Notes: generated by a model from the sequence alone, not told the origin. A stretch of DNA of 64,000 bases from JBMFOH01 sp049969715 [NCBI: bacterium] (GCA_049969715.1 JBMFOH010000009.1:1-64000); one strand, 5' to 3'; positions 44,977 to 53,970 are shown, numbered from the stretch's first letter. Numbers and translations are program-made.

Positions 44977-46592
44977 AAACTTCGGAAGAAATAAAAAAAC
45001 TATTAACTGCATCCCTAAAAAGGGATGCCAACAGTGAAGGTTTTGTAGGTAGAAACTTTATAGAGGAGCTTGTCTCTTCTTCAGTAAGGATACATAAGGG
45101 GGTCTCTGTCTATCTAACCAGGAAGAAACAGATTATAGATGTCATTGTAGATTCTGGATTAAGTAACCTTTCTGTCTCTGAGAAGAGAGATTCTCTATCT
45201 AAAGTCTTTTGTATAACTACAAAGTTGGGTAGAGAGGCTATAGTAAACGGTATAGAGCTTGCTACACTTAAAAATCTAAGGTTAGATTTCTATGCAGTCC
45301 TTTCTATATCTAAAGATGGAAGGCCTAAAGATATGCAGGTTGCTTTTCTTGATGGGAGAAAACTTGATACCTTTGAAACAGTTGGACCTTATCCATATGA
45401 TTACTTTTTTACATTCGACTTTCTTGGAAAGATATCAGAGATAGAAAAGAAAGGCGAGACAAAAGCTTATGATACTGGAGAAGAGAGAGAAAGGGTTGTA
45501 TTGGTTGATGTAAGAAATGGAAAGGATAAGGCATTAGAAGATTACCTTTTTGAAGAACTAGAAAGGTTGACTATTACTGCAGGCGGGGAAGTTATATATA
45601 AGTTATCCCAAAGAAAGGATTCTCCTGATCCCAAGTATTATATAGGAGAGGGGAAAGTAAGAGAATTAGCTGATATAGTTCAAAGGGTATCGGGAAATCT
45701 TGTCATATTTAATGGAGACCTCTCTCCATCACAGATAGCAAATCTAGAATCGGTTCTAGGGGTAAGAGTGATAGACAGGACAGACCTTATCCTCGATATA
45801 TTTGCTAAGCACGCCCAGTCTAGAGAGGGAAAGCTTCAAGTAGAGCTTGCTCAGTTAAGATATATGCTTCCTAGGCTTACAGGAAAAGGTAAGGAGCTTT
45901 CACGTCTCGGGGGAGGTATAGGGACTAGAGGACCTGGGGAAAGAAAATTAGAAGTAGATAGAAGACACATTCTTAAGAGAATAAACCTATTAGAACGAGA
46001 GCTTGAAGATGTAAAGAGGCATAGGGCATTAGTTAGGCATACAAGAGAAAGGAATAACCTTCCAGTGGTTTCTCTAGTAGGATATACAAATGCAGGAAAA
46101 TCTACCCTTATGAATACCCTTACTCATTCTAGTGTGCTTGTAGCTGATAAGCTTTTTGCTACCCTTGATCCTACTACGAGGCTCTTATGGCTCAATGACT
46201 TAAAAGTTCTTTTAACCGATACCGTTGGTTTTATACACAAACTACCACATCATTTGATTGAGGCATTTTCTGCCACCTTAGAGGAGATAAGATATACAGA
46301 CTTGATCCTCCATATTATAGATGCTAGCGACCCTTTCTATGATGAGCATATCAAGGTAGTAGATGATATGCTTATTAAACTGGCAATAAATGACAAGCCA
46401 GTTATAAGAGTGTATAATAAGATAGACCTTATAGATATTGATGAATTTGTACCGCTTTCAGAGGGTATAAATGTGTTTGTGTCAGCATTAACTGGAGAGA
46501 ATATAGAAGAGCTTAAAAGAATCATAAAGGAAGAGGTCTTAAAAGTTAGGGTAGAAAGCGGATCTGCGAAGGTAGGTAAAAAGGATGCTTAA
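44973..46592 (+). CDS. hflX: Ribosome-associated GTPase HflX
   Basis: HflX splits stalled ribosomes and binds the 50S subunit. The 539-residue protein has a long N-terminal extension (about 1-165) not found in the shorter enterobacterial form. The HflX-specific domain (KYYIGEGKVRELADIV, DRTDLILDIFAKHAQSREGK, GGIGTRGPGERKLEVDRR) follows, then a GTPase domain with VSLVGYTNAGKSTLMNTL (G1), LTDTVGFI (G3) and RVYNKIDLI (G4). It starts in an ATGA overlap with an upstream remnant and overlaps the aldolase gene by 8 nt. Confidence 0.95.
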   Translation: MKTSEEIKKLLTASLKRDANSEGFVGRNFIEELVSSSVRIHKGVSVYLTRKKQIIDVIVDSGLSNLSVSEKRDSLSKVFCITTKLGREAIVNGIELATLKNLRLDFYAVLSISKDGRPKDMQVAFLDGRKLDTFETVGPYPYDYFFTFDFLGKISEIEKKGETKAYDTGEERERVVLVDVRNGKDKALEDYLFEELERLTITAGGEVIYKLSQRKDSPDPKYYIGEGKVRELADIVQRVSGNLVIFNGDLSPSQIANLESVLGVRVIDRTDLILDIFAKHAQSREGKLQVELAQLRYMLPRLTGKGKELSRLGGGIGTRGPGERKLEVDRRHILKRINLLERELEDVKRHRALVRHTRERNNLPVVSLVGYTNAGKSTLMNTLTHSSVLVADKLFATLDPTTRLLWLNDLKVLLTDTVGFIHKLPHHLIEAFSATLEEIRYTDLILHIIDASDPFYDEHIKVVDDMLIKLAINDKPVIRVYNKIDLIDIDEFVPLSEGINVFVSALTGENIEELKRIIKEEVLKVRVESGSAKVGKKDA

Positions 46593-47490
46593 AGGAATCA
46601 TCGCTGCTCTTATAACGCCTTTTAGGAATGAGGCAATAGATTTTTCTGCGTTAGAGAAGCTTTTGGAGTTCCTTATAGAAAAGGGGATTTATGGGGTCTT
46701 TGTTTCTGGGACAAACGGGGAAGGTCCTCTTCTCTTGAAAGAAGAGAAAGAGAATCTCTTTAAAGAGACAGTTAGAATAGTTAACAAGAGAATCTCTGTG
46801 ATTGCTCAGATAGGTGAAATTTCTACGAAGGAGACGATACTTGTTGGGAAGAAGGCAGTAGACGCTGGTGTAGATGCTGTGGCTATAGTAAGTCCTTATT
46901 ACTTCAAGTTAGATGATAATTCTCTTAAAACTCACTTTGTAAAAGTAGCTAAAGCTTTAGCTTCTACTCCAGTGTATCTCTATAATCTTCCAGGCAGTAC
47001 CGGGAATATTATAAAACCAGAATTGGCAAAAGCTATAATGGATGAAGCAAACAATGTGAAAGGAGTAAAGGATAGTAGTAAGGATTTGCAGGTATTAGAG
47101 GATTTTATATCTATTCTCCCTTCTAGCTCTGATGTCCTAGTTGGCACAGATAGCTTTATCTTTCCTGCTCTTGCAGTTGGGGCTAAAGGGGCTATCTCTG
47201 CATTGGCAAATCCATTTCCAGAACTATGTGTAGGCATCTATAGAGATTTTTTAAATCAGAATTTTGAGGGGGCAAAAGCTAAACAGTTATTTTTAAATAG
47301 GATAAGAACAATTACAAAACAGATGTCTTCTATCTCTAGTCTCAAGGTTTTGTTAAGATCTAGGGGAATAGAGGTAGGAGACCCGAGACTTCCTCTTGGA
47401 AGGGTTTCTTCAGAACAAGAGGAAGTGTTAAAAGGTATCATAGAAGAGGTAGAGAGAACATATTCTATTACGATGGGAGGAAGTTTATGA
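46585..47490 (+). CDS. DapA-superfamily aldolase/lyase, substrate uncertain
   Basis: This 301-residue TIM-barrel class I aldolase has the Schiff-base lysine in KGVKDSSKD (about residue 158) and the tyrosine in PVYLYNLPGSTG. True dihydrodipicolinate synthases carry YNvPsRTG with an arginine that holds the substrate carboxylate; here Ser replaces it. The nucleotide-like loop is SGTNGEGPLLL, as in keto-deoxy-sugar aldolases, whereas DapA has GTTGE. A 2-keto-3-deoxy-sugar-acid or N-acylneuraminate-type aldolase is therefore more likely than DapA. Its partner is deoC (ATGA overlap), another aldolase. Confidence 0.8.
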   Translation: MLKGIIAALITPFRNEAIDFSALEKLLEFLIEKGIYGVFVSGTNGEGPLLLKEEKENLFKETVRIVNKRISVIAQIGEISTKETILVGKKAVDAGVDAVAIVSPYYFKLDDNSLKTHFVKVAKALASTPVYLYNLPGSTGNIIKPELAKAIMDEANNVKGVKDSSKDLQVLEDFISILPSSSDVLVGTDSFIFPALAVGAKGAISALANPFPELCVGIYRDFLNQNFEGAKAKQLFLNRIRTITKQMSSISSLKVLLRSRGIEVGDPRLPLGRVSSEQEEVLKGIIEEVERTYSITMGGSL

Positions 47491-48140
47491 CAAGAGAAGA
47501 GCTTTTGAAATATATAGACCAAACACTTTTAAAGCCGAATGCTACTATAGAGGAGGTGGAGAGATTTCTAGAGGAGGCTAAACAGTATAGATTCTTTGCT
47601 GTATGTATAAATCCCTGCCATACAAAACTGGCAGTAGAAGAGATGAAGAATTCTGGGGTAAAGGTAGGGATAGCTATTGGTTTTCCTCTTGGAGCTACCA
47701 CCACTTCTACTAAGATCTATGAAGCAAGTGAGGCATTAGAGAATGGTGCAGATGAACTAGATATGGTAATAAATATAGGTCGGTTAAAGAGTAAAGACTA
47801 CGAGTATGTTGAGAACGAGATAAAAAAGATTGTAGCACTGGCAAGGGATAAGATAGTAAAGGTAATCATAGAGACCTGTTATCTAAGTGAAGAAGAGAAG
47901 ATCACTGCCTGTAAACTTGCTATGAACGCTGGTGCAAGTTTTGTTAAAACCTCTACTGGCTTTGGTCCAGGGGGAGCTACTGTAGAGGATGTAAGATTAA
48001 TGAGAGAGGTAGTCCAAGATAAGCTTGGTGTAAAGGCTAGTGGAGGCATTAGGACATTAGAGGATGCCCTTAGGATGATAGAAGCCGGTGCTAGTAGGAT
48101 TGGAACTAGTTCAGGAAAGAACATAGTGGATGCCCTTTGA
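47487..48140 (+). CDS. deoC: Deoxyribose-phosphate aldolase
   Basis: DeoC cleaves deoxyribose-5-phosphate to acetaldehyde and glyceraldehyde-3-phosphate during deoxynucleoside salvage. The 217 residues show QTLLKPNATIEEVERF, IGFPLGATTTSTKIYEA, the proton-relay lysine in KVIIETCYL and the Schiff-base lysine in FVKTSTGFGPGGAT, ending in KASGGIRTLEDAL. It is coupled upstream by ATGA to the DapA-like aldolase and downstream overlaps the prepilin peptidase start by 4 nt. Confidence 0.96.
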   Translation: MTREELLKYIDQTLLKPNATIEEVERFLEEAKQYRFFAVCINPCHTKLAVEEMKNSGVKVGIAIGFPLGATTTSTKIYEASEALENGADELDMVINIGRLKSKDYEYVENEIKKIVALARDKIVKVIIETCYLSEEEKITACKLAMNAGASFVKTSTGFGPGGATVEDVRLMREVVQDKLGVKASGGIRTLEDALRMIEAGASRIGTSSGKNIVDAL

Positions 48141-48865
48141 CCCTGAGCTTTATAGTATTTATTTTTGGAGTAGTTATAGGGAGTTTCTTGAATGTATGTA
48201 TATATCGTATACCAATAGGACTCTCTATATTAAGTCCTGGTTCGTTCTGCCCTATATGTAAACATCCTCTCTCTTGGAAGGATAATATCCCCATACTGAG
48301 TTTTTTCTTTTTAAAAGGGAGATGTAGGTATTGTAGGGCTAGAATCTCCTCTCAGTATCCGATAGTAGAATTTACTACAGGCATTATATTCTTTCTCTTC
48401 TATCTTAAGTTTGGATTTGGTGTAAGTTTTTTTCTCTATACAAGTATCTCCTCTTTATTGTTTGTCTCTATGTTTATAGACCTAAGGTATATGCTTTTAC
48501 CTGACTCATTGATGATCCCTGGTATCATATTAGGATGTATAAATGCTTTTTTATATGATTTCCCCTATAATTTTATAGCCGGAGGTATCTTTGTCATCAT
48601 CTTCTATTCTCTTAGGGTCCTTTTTAAAGATGGGTTAGGCTTAGGAGATATAGAACTTATAACTATAATCTCTCTGATGCTAGGATTCTATCATACCCTT
48701 CTGGTGGTAATCATTTCATCCCTAGTGGGAAGTATCTACGGACTGTATCTCATAAAGAAAGGAAGGGCTCAATTAAGGACAAAGGTTCCATTTGGTCCCT
48801 TTCTTATAGGTTCATTTATCCTTGTATCTCTTACTAATATCCCAGTCTTTTATCTACCACGTTAA
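48137..48865 (+). CDS. pilD: Type IV prepilin peptidase / N-methyltransferase
   Basis: This polytopic enzyme of 242 residues cleaves the leader of type IV pilins and methylates the new N-terminus. The N-terminal cytoplasmic loop holds two Cys-x2-Cys pairs (FCPICKHPLSW and CRYCRARIS). The protease aspartates are in MFIDLRYMLLPD and GLGLGDIELI. GSFLNVCIYRIP is the typical opening. It begins at TTG 48137 within the deoC stop. A pilin gene with a classical leader lies 1 kb downstream, although it is separated by an opposing gene. Confidence 0.93.
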   Translation: MTLSFIVFIFGVVIGSFLNVCIYRIPIGLSILSPGSFCPICKHPLSWKDNIPILSFFFLKGRCRYCRARISSQYPIVEFTTGIIFFLFYLKFGFGVSFFLYTSISSLLFVSMFIDLRYMLLPDSLMIPGIILGCINAFLYDFPYNFIAGGIFVIIFYSLRVLFKDGLGLGDIELITIISLMLGFYHTLLVVIISSLVGSIYGLYLIKKGRAQLRTKVPFGPFLIGSFILVSLTNIPVFYLPR

Positions 48866-49754
48866 CCATCTTAGATATCTCTGGATAGGCAAGAAGATTT
48901 TTGATAAATATCTTTAAGAGCCTCTCTGTATAGTATGGGTTTAAACCTGCTATATGAGGGGTAATTATCACGTTTTCTAGACCCCATAGTTCACTATCCT
49001 CTGGGAGAGGTTCTTTTTCAAATACGTCGAGCCCTACGCCGGCAATCCAGTTTTCTTTTATTGCCTTTATGATAGCTCCTTCATCTATTACCTTACCTCT
49101 GGCTATATTCACAAGAAACGACGTGGGTTTCATAAGTCTTAATTCTCTTTCTCCAATGAGATGATATGTCTCTTTAGTAAGTGGCACCGTAATAACCACA
49201 ATATCTGATTCCTTTAGGAGTTTATCAAGTCTATCCGTTCCAAGCAGTTCATCTGGTTTTATATTTACCCCCTTAGAGATGTCTCTTTTTACTGCAATGA
49301 CTTTCATATTAAAACCTCGAGCTATCCTGGCTATCTCTTCTCCAATATGTCCATATCCTATGATACCAATCGTCTTGTTATGTATCTCTCCAGGAGAGAT
49401 TTCACTGTGGAGCCATTTTCTATTCTTCTTTCCATCAAATGCCGTACAGAGCCCTCTAGCCCAAGCCAATATGAGGGCAAAGGTATGTTCTGCCATAGGA
49501 ACCCCGTGGATTCCGCTTGCATTTGTGATAATAATGTCACTTTCTATTAGTTCTGGAAAGAGTATATTGTCTACTCCTGCCCCTCCTGTTTGGATCCATC
49601 TTAACATCTTGGCTCTTTTAAATTCCTCCTGTGTAATGCCTCCAAATATTATCTCTGCCTCCTCTATCTTCTCTACTAGATGGATACCCTCCTTGGCTTT
49701 TAAAATCCTTTCCTTCTCTTCTTGAGTAAGTTCGTATCTTAGAAGAAGATTCAC
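48834..49754 (-). CDS. D-2-hydroxyacid dehydrogenase
   Basis: This NAD-dependent dehydrogenase has GIIGYGHIGEEIARIARGF as its NAD loop, the catalytic arginine in VNIARGKVIDE, the acid in FEKEPLPEDSEL and the histidine in NVIITPHIAG. Upstream in-frame codons reach 49802, but a TTGCCC-N17-TATACT promoter ends at 49791, so they would lie at or before the transcript start. The GTG at 49754 has AGGAGG about 9 nt ahead and matches the usual N-terminus, giving 306 residues. The substrate could be glyoxylate, hydroxypyruvate or another keto acid. It overlaps pilD by 32 nt on opposite strands. Confidence 0.87.
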   Translation of the reverse strand: MNLLLRYELTQEEKERILKAKEGIHLVEKIEEAEIIFGGITQEEFKRAKMLRWIQTGGAGVDNILFPELIESDIIITNASGIHGVPMAEHTFALILAWARGLCTAFDGKKNRKWLHSEISPGEIHNKTIGIIGYGHIGEEIARIARGFNMKVIAVKRDISKGVNIKPDELLGTDRLDKLLKESDIVVITVPLTKETYHLIGERELRLMKPTSFLVNIARGKVIDEGAIIKAIKENWIAGVGLDVFEKEPLPEDSELWGLENVIITPHIAGLNPYYTERLLKIFIKNLLAYPEISKMVNVVDKRLGY

Positions 49755-49790
49755 TATTCCAATTCCTCCTATCTTTGATGATTTCATTAT

Positions 49791-49819
49791 AGTATATTCC
49801 AATCTATTCCAGAGGGCAA
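49791..49819 (-). promoter_or_regulatory. Promoter of the D-2-hydroxyacid dehydrogenase gene
   Basis: On the minus strand TTGCCC (49819-49814), 17 bp, TATACT (49796-49791). It decides the start codon: the first ATG (49787) would lie at the transcript start, whereas GTG 49754 has a leader and ribosome site. Confidence 0.6.
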
Positions 49820-49839
49820 ATTGAATCCGAGTGACAGGG

Positions 49840-49872
49840 TTGACTTGACATACCTTGATGATATGATAGAAT
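49840..49872 (+). promoter_or_regulatory. Pilin promoter with overlapping -35 copies
   Basis: Two overlapping arrangements occur: TTGACT (49840-49845)-N16-TATGAT (49862-49867) and TTGACA (49845-49850)-N16-TAGAAT (49867-49872). Both lie upstream of the ribosome site AGGAGG at about 49892. Confidence 0.55.
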
Positions 49873-49904
49873 TAAATAAAATCTTACAGATAGGAGGAGT
49901 ATTT

Positions 49905-50354
49905 ATGAAAACGAAGGGAAAGGAAGGTTTTACTTTGATAGAGCTTATGATTGTTATAGCAGTTATAGGCATCTTGGCAGCGGTATTGATTCCCTATACA
50001 TTTAGGGCACAGAGTAGGGCTAGAGAGACTGGTGTCTTGAATGCAGCACGGGCAATTCAGACAGGCCTTGAGATGTATGCATCAAATCAGACTGTGTATC
50101 CATGGTACCCTAATTCGTCGACTTCAATCCAAAGTCTTACTACTTTGGTTTCACCAGCACCTAATAATCCATTTAGTAGTACAGGGTATTTGACTGCTGT
50201 TAACACAACTAGTGATCCTACTATGTTCTATCTGGGAGGCACATCTGCAACAGCTCCTGGAGTAATCGAGTATATTACCGATGGTAATTCCTATACCCTG
50301 ATTCCTTATGGGGCAAGTAGTAATACGTTACAAATCTTTGCTGGTGGACGTTAA
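49905..50354 (+). CDS. Type IV pilin / pseudopilin
   Basis: This 149-residue protein has a short basic leader and the classical cleavage-methylation site KEG|FTLIELMIVIAVIGIL (residues about 6-20). The hydrophobic helix is followed by a Ser/Thr-rich globular domain with SPAPNNPFSS, as in type II secretion pseudopilins and short pilins. The ATG at 49905 follows AGGAGGA; upstream in-frame codons are part of the leader. PilD in the same neighbourhood should process it. No PilB, PilC or PilQ gene is in this stretch, so the assembly machinery lies elsewhere. Confidence 0.92.
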   Translation: MKTKGKEGFTLIELMIVIAVIGILAAVLIPYTFRAQSRARETGVLNAARAIQTGLEMYASNQTVYPWYPNSSTSIQSLTTLVSPAPNNPFSSTGYLTAVNTTSDPTMFYLGGTSATAPGVIEYITDGNSYTLIPYGASSNTLQIFAGGR

Positions 50355-50368
50355 TCAGTTTTAGATTT

Positions 50369-50397
50369 TAGGGGGGTTTCTAGCCCCCTTTATCTTT
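50369..50397 (+). terminator. Pilin intrinsic terminator
   Basis: AGGGGG, a short loop (GTTTCTAG) and CCCCCT are followed by TTATCTTTTT on the plus strand. The hairpin overlaps the end of the convergent HAD gene. Confidence 0.75.
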
Positions 50398-50907
50398 TTC
50401 TATCATCTCTATTAAAGAGAGAAGTTCTATTATATCTTTTATCTCATACCTTGGGGTCTCCTCTTTAGATTGTGGATTAGATGGGTATCTATCATTCCAG
50501 TGAAACCATACAGATATAAGACCAAGTCCGTTTGCCCCAACTATATCTCTTTTGAGATTATTTCCTACCATTAATGTATTTTTATATTCAGCCTTTTCTA
50601 TTCCTAATGAATTGAGGGCAGATAAAAATATTCTTGGGTCAGGTTTTTCATATCCAAGCTCTTCTGATATAGCAAAACAGTCGAAATAATCTATTAATCC
50701 ATACTTTGAGAGGACATTTTTATATGTCCCTATCCTTGTATCAGCTACAAGGGCAAGTCTATAACCTGACTTTCTTAGAGACCTTATTACCTCTTCTACC
50801 CCATCTATAAGATTGGCATCTAAGGTAACTCCAAATATATCCTTTATCTCTGTTGCCTCATCCATTAGAGTATCACCTAGATCGAAAAGAATTGCCATTA
50901 TCTTCAT
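50380..50907 (-). CDS. HAD-superfamily phosphatase
   Basis: This 175-residue haloacid-dehalogenase-type hydrolase has nucleophile motif I in LFDLGDTLMDE, motif II in LVADTRIG, the lysine motif III in YEKPDPRIF and motif IV in VGNNLKRDIVGA, where the usual GD is GN. The ATG at 50907 has GGAGGAGAGA just upstream; longer in-frame extensions lack homology. Small-molecule phosphate esters are the usual substrates, and specificity is unknown. It lies downstream of the binding-protein gene across a strong terminator, so it is probably transcribed separately. Confidence 0.85.
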   Translation of the reverse strand: MKIMAILFDLGDTLMDEATEIKDIFGVTLDANLIDGVEEVIRSLRKSGYRLALVADTRIGTYKNVLSKYGLIDYFDCFAISEELGYEKPDPRIFLSALNSLGIEKAEYKNTLMVGNNLKRDIVGANGLGLISVWFHWNDRYPSNPQSKEETPRYEIKDIIELLSLIEMIEKDKGG

Positions 50908-50929
50908 TGTCTCTCCTCCATCATAATAA

Positions 50930-50964
50930 ATAATAGGGGGCAAGGTCATTTAGACCTTGCCCCC
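50930..50964 (-). terminator. Intrinsic terminator of the binding-protein gene
   Basis: A perfect 12-bp stem GGGGGCAAGGTC / GACCTTGCCCCC (50936-50947 with 50953-50964) closes an ATTTA loop and is followed on the minus strand by TATTTATTATG. Confidence 0.8.
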
Positions 50965-50982
50965 TTTATAATCTTTTGAGCT

Positions 50983-52974
50983 TTATTTTTGCCTAAAGAA
51001 GAATGTCTCTGGGGCATAGGATGTGAACCTTCTTAGGTCCCATCCCCATAGACCTTTTTCTGGGACATTTCTTAGATTATTTTTCACTATAACTGGATGG
51101 GGAGCAAGTCCAACCGTACCAATAGTCCATAGATTTTCAGCGTTGGACTTTAGGATCTCTTTGGCCAGTCTTATCCTCTCCTTCTCATCCATAGTGGTCT
51201 TCATTTTATCCCAGTTTTCTCTTATCTTTTTTATCTCAGGTGGGGGTTCTTCTCCAGATTTTCCTCCCGAGGCAAACCATCTTGCCCATTCAACACACCA
51301 AGGAGCTTCACTTCTTACCTCTGTTGGCACCCAATAGTACGGTTCAACTGTAAAGAGGAAGCCAGCCCTATCTGCATGCCATAGACCAAATTGTATAAGA
51401 TTTGCTGAGGTCCTTTGACTCTTCAGACTTCCAGATATCTCTTTAGCGGTTACCTTTATTCCTAATGCATCCCAATAATGCACTGCCATCTCTGTAGTTT
51501 TTCCCTTAGGGGTTTCCCCCTCTTCATATTCTAGAAGTATCTCTAGCTTTTTACCATCAGGTCTTAGACGATATCCATCTGGTCCCCTCCTAAGACCCAT
51601 CTCGTCCAATAATCTATTTGCCTCCTTTGGGTTATATTCTGTATAAGCCTTGGCAAATGATTCATCAAAGTATGGAGATTGAGGTATTACAGTTGCCTGC
51701 CTTGGAGTAGCCCTACCAAGGTAAAGAAGTTGATTTATCTCATCTCTATTTAGCCCTAGAGAGAGAGCCTTTCTAAATCTCGCATCTCTAAATATATCTC
51801 TTAGAACAGGGTCCTCTTTGTATGTGAGATTTAATTGATAGGCAACATCGGCACCTATTATCGACTGCCAGAGAAGGACCCTATAGTTACCCTTCTCCTT
51901 ATTCTCTACATAGAAGGGATAGTTCTCCATAGTGGTGTTTAACTCTGCTATATCTACCTCACCAGAAGCTATCTTTACATTTGCCACCTCTGGATTTGAG
52001 ATATCTGTCACAGATATCTCATCTATATAGGGAAGTTGGTTGCCAGCGGTATCTACCTTCCAGTAGTATGGATTTCTCTTTAATATCACATGGTCTAATT
52101 CCCTTTTCTCTATGTAGAAGGTCTGTAGGGTAGGAGCTCCAGGCTGTATTGCCATTCCTCCTCCGGAGTAATAATCTGCATACTTCTGAAAATATTTATA
52201 CCAGGTATCAAATCCTTCCTTCTTAGCCTGTTCTATAATCTTATCCATAGGCGTATATTTAGGATGAAATTTCATAAGGTAATGCTTTGGTAGAAAGAAC
52301 CTACCAGCCACACCTGCAGAGTGAGCTAGATGTATAATGGCTACTGGATATGGCACTGCAAAATGTGCCCTTACCGTATAGTTATTTACCTTTTCTAGCT
52401 TCATAAGTTTTCCACCCGGAGACCATTCTACAGGTTTGGTTGGTGTAAGCTCATTATTCTGGAGTACATCCTCATACCAGAACATAATATCGTCTGCTGT
52501 AAATGGCTCACCATCTGACCACTTCATTCCCTCTCGTAGGTATATAGTTAAGACCTTACCGTCCTGAGAAAACCTCCATCCTTTGGCAATATTGGGCACC
52601 ACAGAAAAGCCATCTGGACCTACCCTGAGGATCCCTTCGTGGGGTCGGAGCGCCTCTGTATCTCCATATCCGTTTATAGGGCCTATTACCCTGGCTGTTC
52701 CTCCATACTGTCCTATCTCTTCTACTGGGTCTATCACTATTGGCTCCTTAGGGAGTCTTTCCTTAACAGGAGGAAGTTTTCCCTGTTTTACAAGTTCTAT
52801 CAATATCGGAGACTCATTGAATTTGGTTATCCTCTTACCTGTCGCCTTTAGGTAGTCTGTTGGAGTATTGTATTGTTTATGGAATTTAAACTCTTGGGCA
52901 GATAGAGGAACAAGAAACATTATACTTAGGCTCAGTACTAATACCAGTGAAACCAGTTTTAAATAGATTCTCAT
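50983..52974 (-). CDS. ABC transporter substrate-binding protein, family 5 (orphan)
   Basis: This 663-residue periplasmic binding protein of the dipeptide/oligosaccharide class has a signal peptide at residues 1-26 (LVLSLSIMFLVPLSAQ). Motifs: RVGPDGFSVVPNIAKGWRFS, the family hallmark LREGMKWSDGEPFTADDIMF, and DIRFRKALSLGLNRDEIN-like segments (ARFRKALSLGLNRDEINQLL). It is longer than the typical 530-600 residues. No permease or ATPase gene is adjacent, so it must work with a transporter encoded elsewhere or in signalling. It has its own promoter with a palindrome and a strong terminator. Confidence 0.9.
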   Translation of the reverse strand: MRIYLKLVSLVLVLSLSIMFLVPLSAQEFKFHKQYNTPTDYLKATGKRITKFNESPILIELVKQGKLPPVKERLPKEPIVIDPVEEIGQYGGTARVIGPINGYGDTEALRPHEGILRVGPDGFSVVPNIAKGWRFSQDGKVLTIYLREGMKWSDGEPFTADDIMFWYEDVLQNNELTPTKPVEWSPGGKLMKLEKVNNYTVRAHFAVPYPVAIIHLAHSAGVAGRFFLPKHYLMKFHPKYTPMDKIIEQAKKEGFDTWYKYFQKYADYYSGGGMAIQPGAPTLQTFYIEKRELDHVILKRNPYYWKVDTAGNQLPYIDEISVTDISNPEVANVKIASGEVDIAELNTTMENYPFYVENKEKGNYRVLLWQSIIGADVAYQLNLTYKEDPVLRDIFRDARFRKALSLGLNRDEINQLLYLGRATPRQATVIPQSPYFDESFAKAYTEYNPKEANRLLDEMGLRRGPDGYRLRPDGKKLEILLEYEEGETPKGKTTEMAVHYWDALGIKVTAKEISGSLKSQRTSANLIQFGLWHADRAGFLFTVEPYYWVPTEVRSEAPWCVEWARWFASGGKSGEEPPPEIKKIRENWDKMKTTMDEKERIRLAKEILKSNAENLWTIGTVGLAPHPVIVKNNLRNVPEKGLWGWDLRRFTSYAPETFFFRQK

Positions 52975-52998
52975 TTTTGAACCTCCCTCTATAAGATT

Positions 52999-53039
52999 AT
53001 TGTTAACAATATAATATATGAAAACGTGTTCAAAGTCAA
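52999..53039 (-). promoter_or_regulatory. Promoter and palindromic operator of the binding-protein gene
   Basis: On the minus strand TTGACT (53039-53034), 17 bp, TATTAT (53016-53011). One base downstream is the perfect 12-bp palindrome ATTGTTAACAAT (52999-53010), well placed to act as a repressor site over the transcription start. Confidence 0.7.
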
Positions 53040-53050
53040 GAGGATCTCCC

Positions 53051-53080
53051 TTGACCTCTCTATTAATCTAATGATAGAAT
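53051..53080 (+). promoter_or_regulatory. rmuC: rmuC promoter
   Basis: TTGACC (53051-53056), 18 bp, TAGAAT (53075-53080), with TGA directly before the -10 (extended -10). CAAGGAGGGA follows as the ribosome site. Confidence 0.55.
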
Positions 53081-53103
53081 AGAGGCAATTTCAAGGAGGG
53101 AAG

Positions 53104-53970
53104 ATGGTAGTTTTCTTAGAAGTATTAGTAGTTATACTCTGTGCTGTCATAGTTTATCTCTTTATTAGAAGGCCTGGTAAGGTGCCACTAGAAGATATTG
53201 GTGCTATAAAAGCTCAGACTGAACACATCTTGCATATACTTCAGGAGACGTATATGAAATTGGAGACTCAAAGAATCTTAGACGAGGAACTCCAGAGGAC
53301 TACCAGAAAGATAGAGAATGCCCTGTTAGGGAGTAAATCTCGGGGAGAGATGGGAGAGAATATAATATATGAGGCATTGAAACAGTTTCCTCCAGATATG
53401 ATAGATATAAACTTCAAGGTAAATGGAAAGCCTGTTGAATATGCAATAGTCTTAAGTGATGGTAAGAGACTCCCTATAGATTCTAAATGGGTTGGGGTAG
53501 ATGGAGAAAAGGATGTCTCTGAGATTGACATCGAAAGGGTAATATCGCGTAAGGCTAAAGAGGTGATGCAGTATATAGACCCAACTACTACTATCCCTTT
53601 AGCTATAGCTGCAGTTCCCGACAGTATCTTCTCTATGTGTAAACAGGCACATATAAAGGCTTATAGAGAGAATAGGGTTCTCATTATGCCGTATAGTATG
53701 ACTATCCCATATATCCTTGCCCTATACTCTCTACATAGAAGTTATTCTAAGAATGTAGACATACAGTCCTTGCATAACTATCTGAGCGAGATGAGTTCTT
53801 CATTGAATAGATTAGAGACTGTTCTAGAGAATAGTATTGCAAGGTCAATTACTATGGCAAATAACGCCTATACAGAGTGTAAACAGATAATCTCAAAGAT
53901 GAAAGGGGCAGTAGAGTATCTAGAAAATTCTAACAAGGTGGAGGGAGAAGATGGAAAAGAAACTTTATAG
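53104..53970 (+). CDS. rmuC: RmuC-family DNA recombination-limiting protein
   Basis: This 288-residue protein has an N-terminal membrane anchor (residues 2-22), a coiled coil, then the RmuC nuclease-like domain: GEMGENIIYEALKQFPPD, KPVEYAIVLSDGKRLPIDSK and PDSIFSMCKQAHIKAY. The family limits rearrangements at inverted repeats. It is shorter than E. coli RmuC (475 residues) and lacks most of the coiled-coil region. It overlaps the following PspC gene by 20 nt. Confidence 0.87.
   Translation: MVVFLEVLVVILCAVIVYLFIRRPGKVPLEDIGAIKAQTEHILHILQETYMKLETQRILDEELQRTTRKIENALLGSKSRGEMGENIIYEALKQFPPDMIDINFKVNGKPVEYAIVLSDGKRLPIDSKWVGVDGEKDVSEIDIERVISRKAKEVMQYIDPTTTIPLAIAAVPDSIFSMCKQAHIKAYRENRVLIMPYSMTIPYILALYSLHRSYSKNVDIQSLHNYLSEMSSSLNRLETVLENSIARSITMANNAYTECKQIISKMKGAVEYLENSNKVEGEDGKETL

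Noticed and set aside
46585-47490. Naming the aldolase dapA
   Set aside because: It lacks the YNvPsRTG arginine and has GTNGE in place of GTTGE.
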